Assembly (NCBI GenBank): GCA_015143735.1
Contig: VKHC01000627.1
Location: 1 to 10,495 of the forward strand
From: Synura sp. LO234KE
Lineage: Eukaryota; Sar; Synurophyceae; Synurales; Mallomonadaceae
DNA: 10,495 nucleotides
Direction: 5' to 3'
The notes below the pieces were generated by a model, which saw nothing but the letters and a program-made list of their open reading frames with translations, did no database searches and had not been told where the DNA came from. Below are positions 8,991 to 10,495 of this stretch, piece after piece (position 1 is the first letter of the stretch; each line of letters starts with the position of its first letter). The translations under genes were made by a program, and so were the position numbers.

Positions 8991-10213
8991 AGAAGTGGAG
9001 CCACCGGCACCGCTTCCTCCTGACGGATCCTAGGGTGTAGATCTGGGGGGTGGAGTGCGTTTGATGCACGTGATGATACGACATTTCCGGAGCTGTCTGG
9101 ACGTTGCGTCTTGGTCTGTATCACCTCTCGGCTTACCGTCAATAGCCTGGATTCATGATCGTGAGGGAATAGCTCACAGAGAGGCACTAAAGCACCTCTG
9201 GGTTGTTGGGAGAGCGAGATGCTGTTGCCGATGTCCGCACTGAGGGCCTCGATCGTCCAGTTGTACACCAGGGCAGCCTCAGGGGATGCGTGGTCAGTAT
9301 GCTCGGTGATGTCTAAGATGGATAGTGTCTCGCTCTGGGCGCCGATGATGGTCCCCCCTATTTGCACGTGCCAGATCTGGCCACGCGCAGGCGTGAGCGG
9401 TGTCATGTGAGTGCGCGTATCTGGTAAAATCTTTTGTTTTTTAGTTGGGAAGGTCAGAGATCTCTTGCCAGGTGGAGAGATCGTAGTTCTTGTCGAGACC
9501 GATCGGGCCTGACTCTGAATATTTTCTTTGTCAAGATACTACCATTGTTTGGAGGTAAAGAACGCTCGCCCGGTCGGGTGGATTAAGCTGTCGGGAGGAG
9601 CAGTGTCACGAACCCGACCTTGGGCAAGTACGGTTCCGCCCTCCAGTGTATAGTCGACTATACTCAAGATCCAGAAGCCTGGTTTGCTTCTGCCCAGTAT
9701 GGTGGGTGCGTGCCCTATTTGCTCAGTGATGCAGCCCTGTGCTCTATTGCTGCTGGCGCCCAACCCGTGTAGTGGTCCCCATGCGCGTGGATCCCGGCAA
9801 GTAGGGATAGTTTCCGAGCTAAAATAACATGAGAGAGTCGAGGGAATCCCTATCCGCCAGAGGAGAATGGTTGGAATAGTAAATCCTGTTGAGAGGTTGC
9901 CATATATTCTTTGTGAGCTGGCGATACGAGGCGACGAGAATGCATATAGTGCCCATGTCTCATCCAGAGACCATTGAGAGTGGCCACCGCAGTATGCCAC
10001 CTTTGCGATGATAGCTCCACGTATTACTTCTATAATGTCCTCTGAAGATCCTCGTGCTGTCCGGACACGCCGCATCATGGTTTGTAGTTTGAGTTCAATT
10101 ATCTCAAGTTGGGTGCCTTGTTTGTCCCTTTCCGTGGTGTCATACCAGACAAGGAGGATTTGGAAGCAGCGTTCTCCTTTAAATATGGTGCCCTGATTGG
10201 ACTTCAGCTGTGG
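8918..10213 (-). pseudogene. RT thumb and thumb-to-RNase H linker domain, one in-frame stop
   Basis: The same minus frame is open from 10213 to TAG 9541-9539 (224 codons) and again from 9538 to 8921 (206 codons, stop 8920-8918). The first half has the pattern of a non-LTR RT thumb: FKGERCFQILLVWYD (the YLG.W strand region), then a helix ELKLQTMMRRVRTARGSS, then IIAKVAYCGGHSQWSLDE and, after a short divergent stretch, GNLST, PTILLW and GIPSTLS (about 9850-9830), corresponding to the FPT..L......GGLGIP.LS signature. The second half begins at a Pro/Gly-Gln-Trp motif (TPARGQIW, about 9394-9371) and reads as a compact domain (LSILDITEH, AALVYNWTIEAL) before the RNase H. I do not recognise this linker as a named domain. 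The two halves were surely one protein. Confidence 0.6.
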
Positions 10214-10427
10214 TCATAGATTCACAGTCATTCGGGTATGAAAGGACTTCTATGATCGTCTTGCTGGCCCCGGATATGGCAGGTTCGTGGTTTTGCTCAG
10301 CTATTTGCATACCCGTGACGGTAGCATATTCAACAACAAGTTCCACCTTGCGCTGTAGTTGTGCCAAGATCACCGCAAATAATTGTAGCCAAGCATACAT
10401 CTGAAGCCAATAAATCGCCGAATACAA
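10179..10427 (-). pseudogene. C-terminal part of the reverse transcriptase palm
   Basis: This minus frame (82 codons, open back to a TAG beyond 10427) carries AQLQRKVELVVEYATVTGM at 10364-10308, which fits the helix and the ..L..L...Y...TGM.IN..K region that follows the YADD box in LINE reverse transcriptases. Just upstream, MYAWLQLF (from 10400) is where YADD would be expected, but it reads YAWL, so both catalytic aspartates seem to be missing. The frame then runs out near 10200, and the thumb continues in another frame, so a frameshift lies there. The end of the relic at 10495 is only the window edge. Confidence 0.5.
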
Positions 10428-10495
10428 TCGTAACTTCCTCGTTTTCCAAATTCTCTATTTCCGCGGTTTCACAAATTTACCTTTTACCAGCTGCT

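Larger units (their letters stand above)
8624..10495 (-). mobile_element. non-LTR-type retrotransposon relic, 5'-truncated by the window edge
   Basis: The order on the minus strand is the end of the RT palm, thumb, long linker domain and RNase H, as in LINE-like elements that carry an RNase H after the RT. No integrase, protease or LTR is visible. At least one stop (TAG 9541-9539) and two frameshifts (near 10200 and near 8830-8850) separate the pieces. The RT finger and catalytic core and any endonuclease or ORF1 would lie beyond 10495. The 3' end is not defined; it may be at 8624 or continue through the relics down to about 6638. No target-site duplication could be assigned. Confidence 0.6.

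Noticed and set aside
6638-10213. Reassigned stop codons (a variant genetic code)
   Set aside because: All three stops interrupt the minus-strand relics (TAG 9541, TAA 7924, TGA 7690) and frameshifts occur as well, so decay explains them; the plus gene at 1-893 uses TAG as its terminator.
9055-10404. Plus-strand ORFs opposite the RT region (9055-9243, 9219-9410, 10008-10196, 10210-10404)
   Set aside because: They lie antisense to the RT, linker and RNase H frames, which carry recognisable motifs.
1-10495. CRISPR array or bacterial-type operon
   Set aside because: The direct repeats are single pairs without regular spacers, and coding density and splice-like structure are eukaryotic.

Overview
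The window looks like nuclear DNA from a eukaryote. Long stretches have no gene, the one well-supported gene needs an intron to be read, and the right third is a bed of decayed retroelement sequence on the minus strand. There is no bacterial-style gene packing and I see no recognisable tRNA, rRNA or CRISPR array. I cannot name the organism. Short introns (about 68 nt in the one supported case) suit many protists, algae, fungi or flatworms.

Layout. 1-893 (+): the 3' end of a spliced gene; its last two exons join in frame across a 68-nt intron. The protein is unrecognised, with a Pro/Ser-rich linker and an acidic, probably helical C-terminus. 894 to about 5100: mostly AT-rich gene-poor sequence with several small tandem or direct repeats. 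5100-6600: mixed composition, a few weak exon-like stretches on both strands and a perfect 38-bp direct repeat at 6037 and 6240. From about 6600 to the right edge the DNA is less AT-rich and nearly all protein-like signal is on the minus strand.

Read 10495 -> 6638 on the minus strand, the right block contains: the C-terminal part of a non-LTR-type reverse transcriptase palm (10427-10179), the thumb and a long linker domain (10213-8918, one internal stop), a frameshifted RNase H (about 8990-8624), a separate coding relic with an RNase H1/viroplasmin-type hybrid-binding domain (8284-7373, four internal stops), and a duplicated basic segment (7319-6638). All contain stops or frameshifts, and the motifs expected to carry the RT and RNase H catalytic aspartates appear lost. 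The block is therefore a dead retroelement, or two same-strand elements side by side, whose 5' end lies beyond the right edge. No functional cooperation between genes can be claimed.

The most interesting points are the linker domain between thumb and RNase H, the hybrid-binding domain lying downstream of the RNase H rather than in front of it, and the unequal duplication at 6673-7319.
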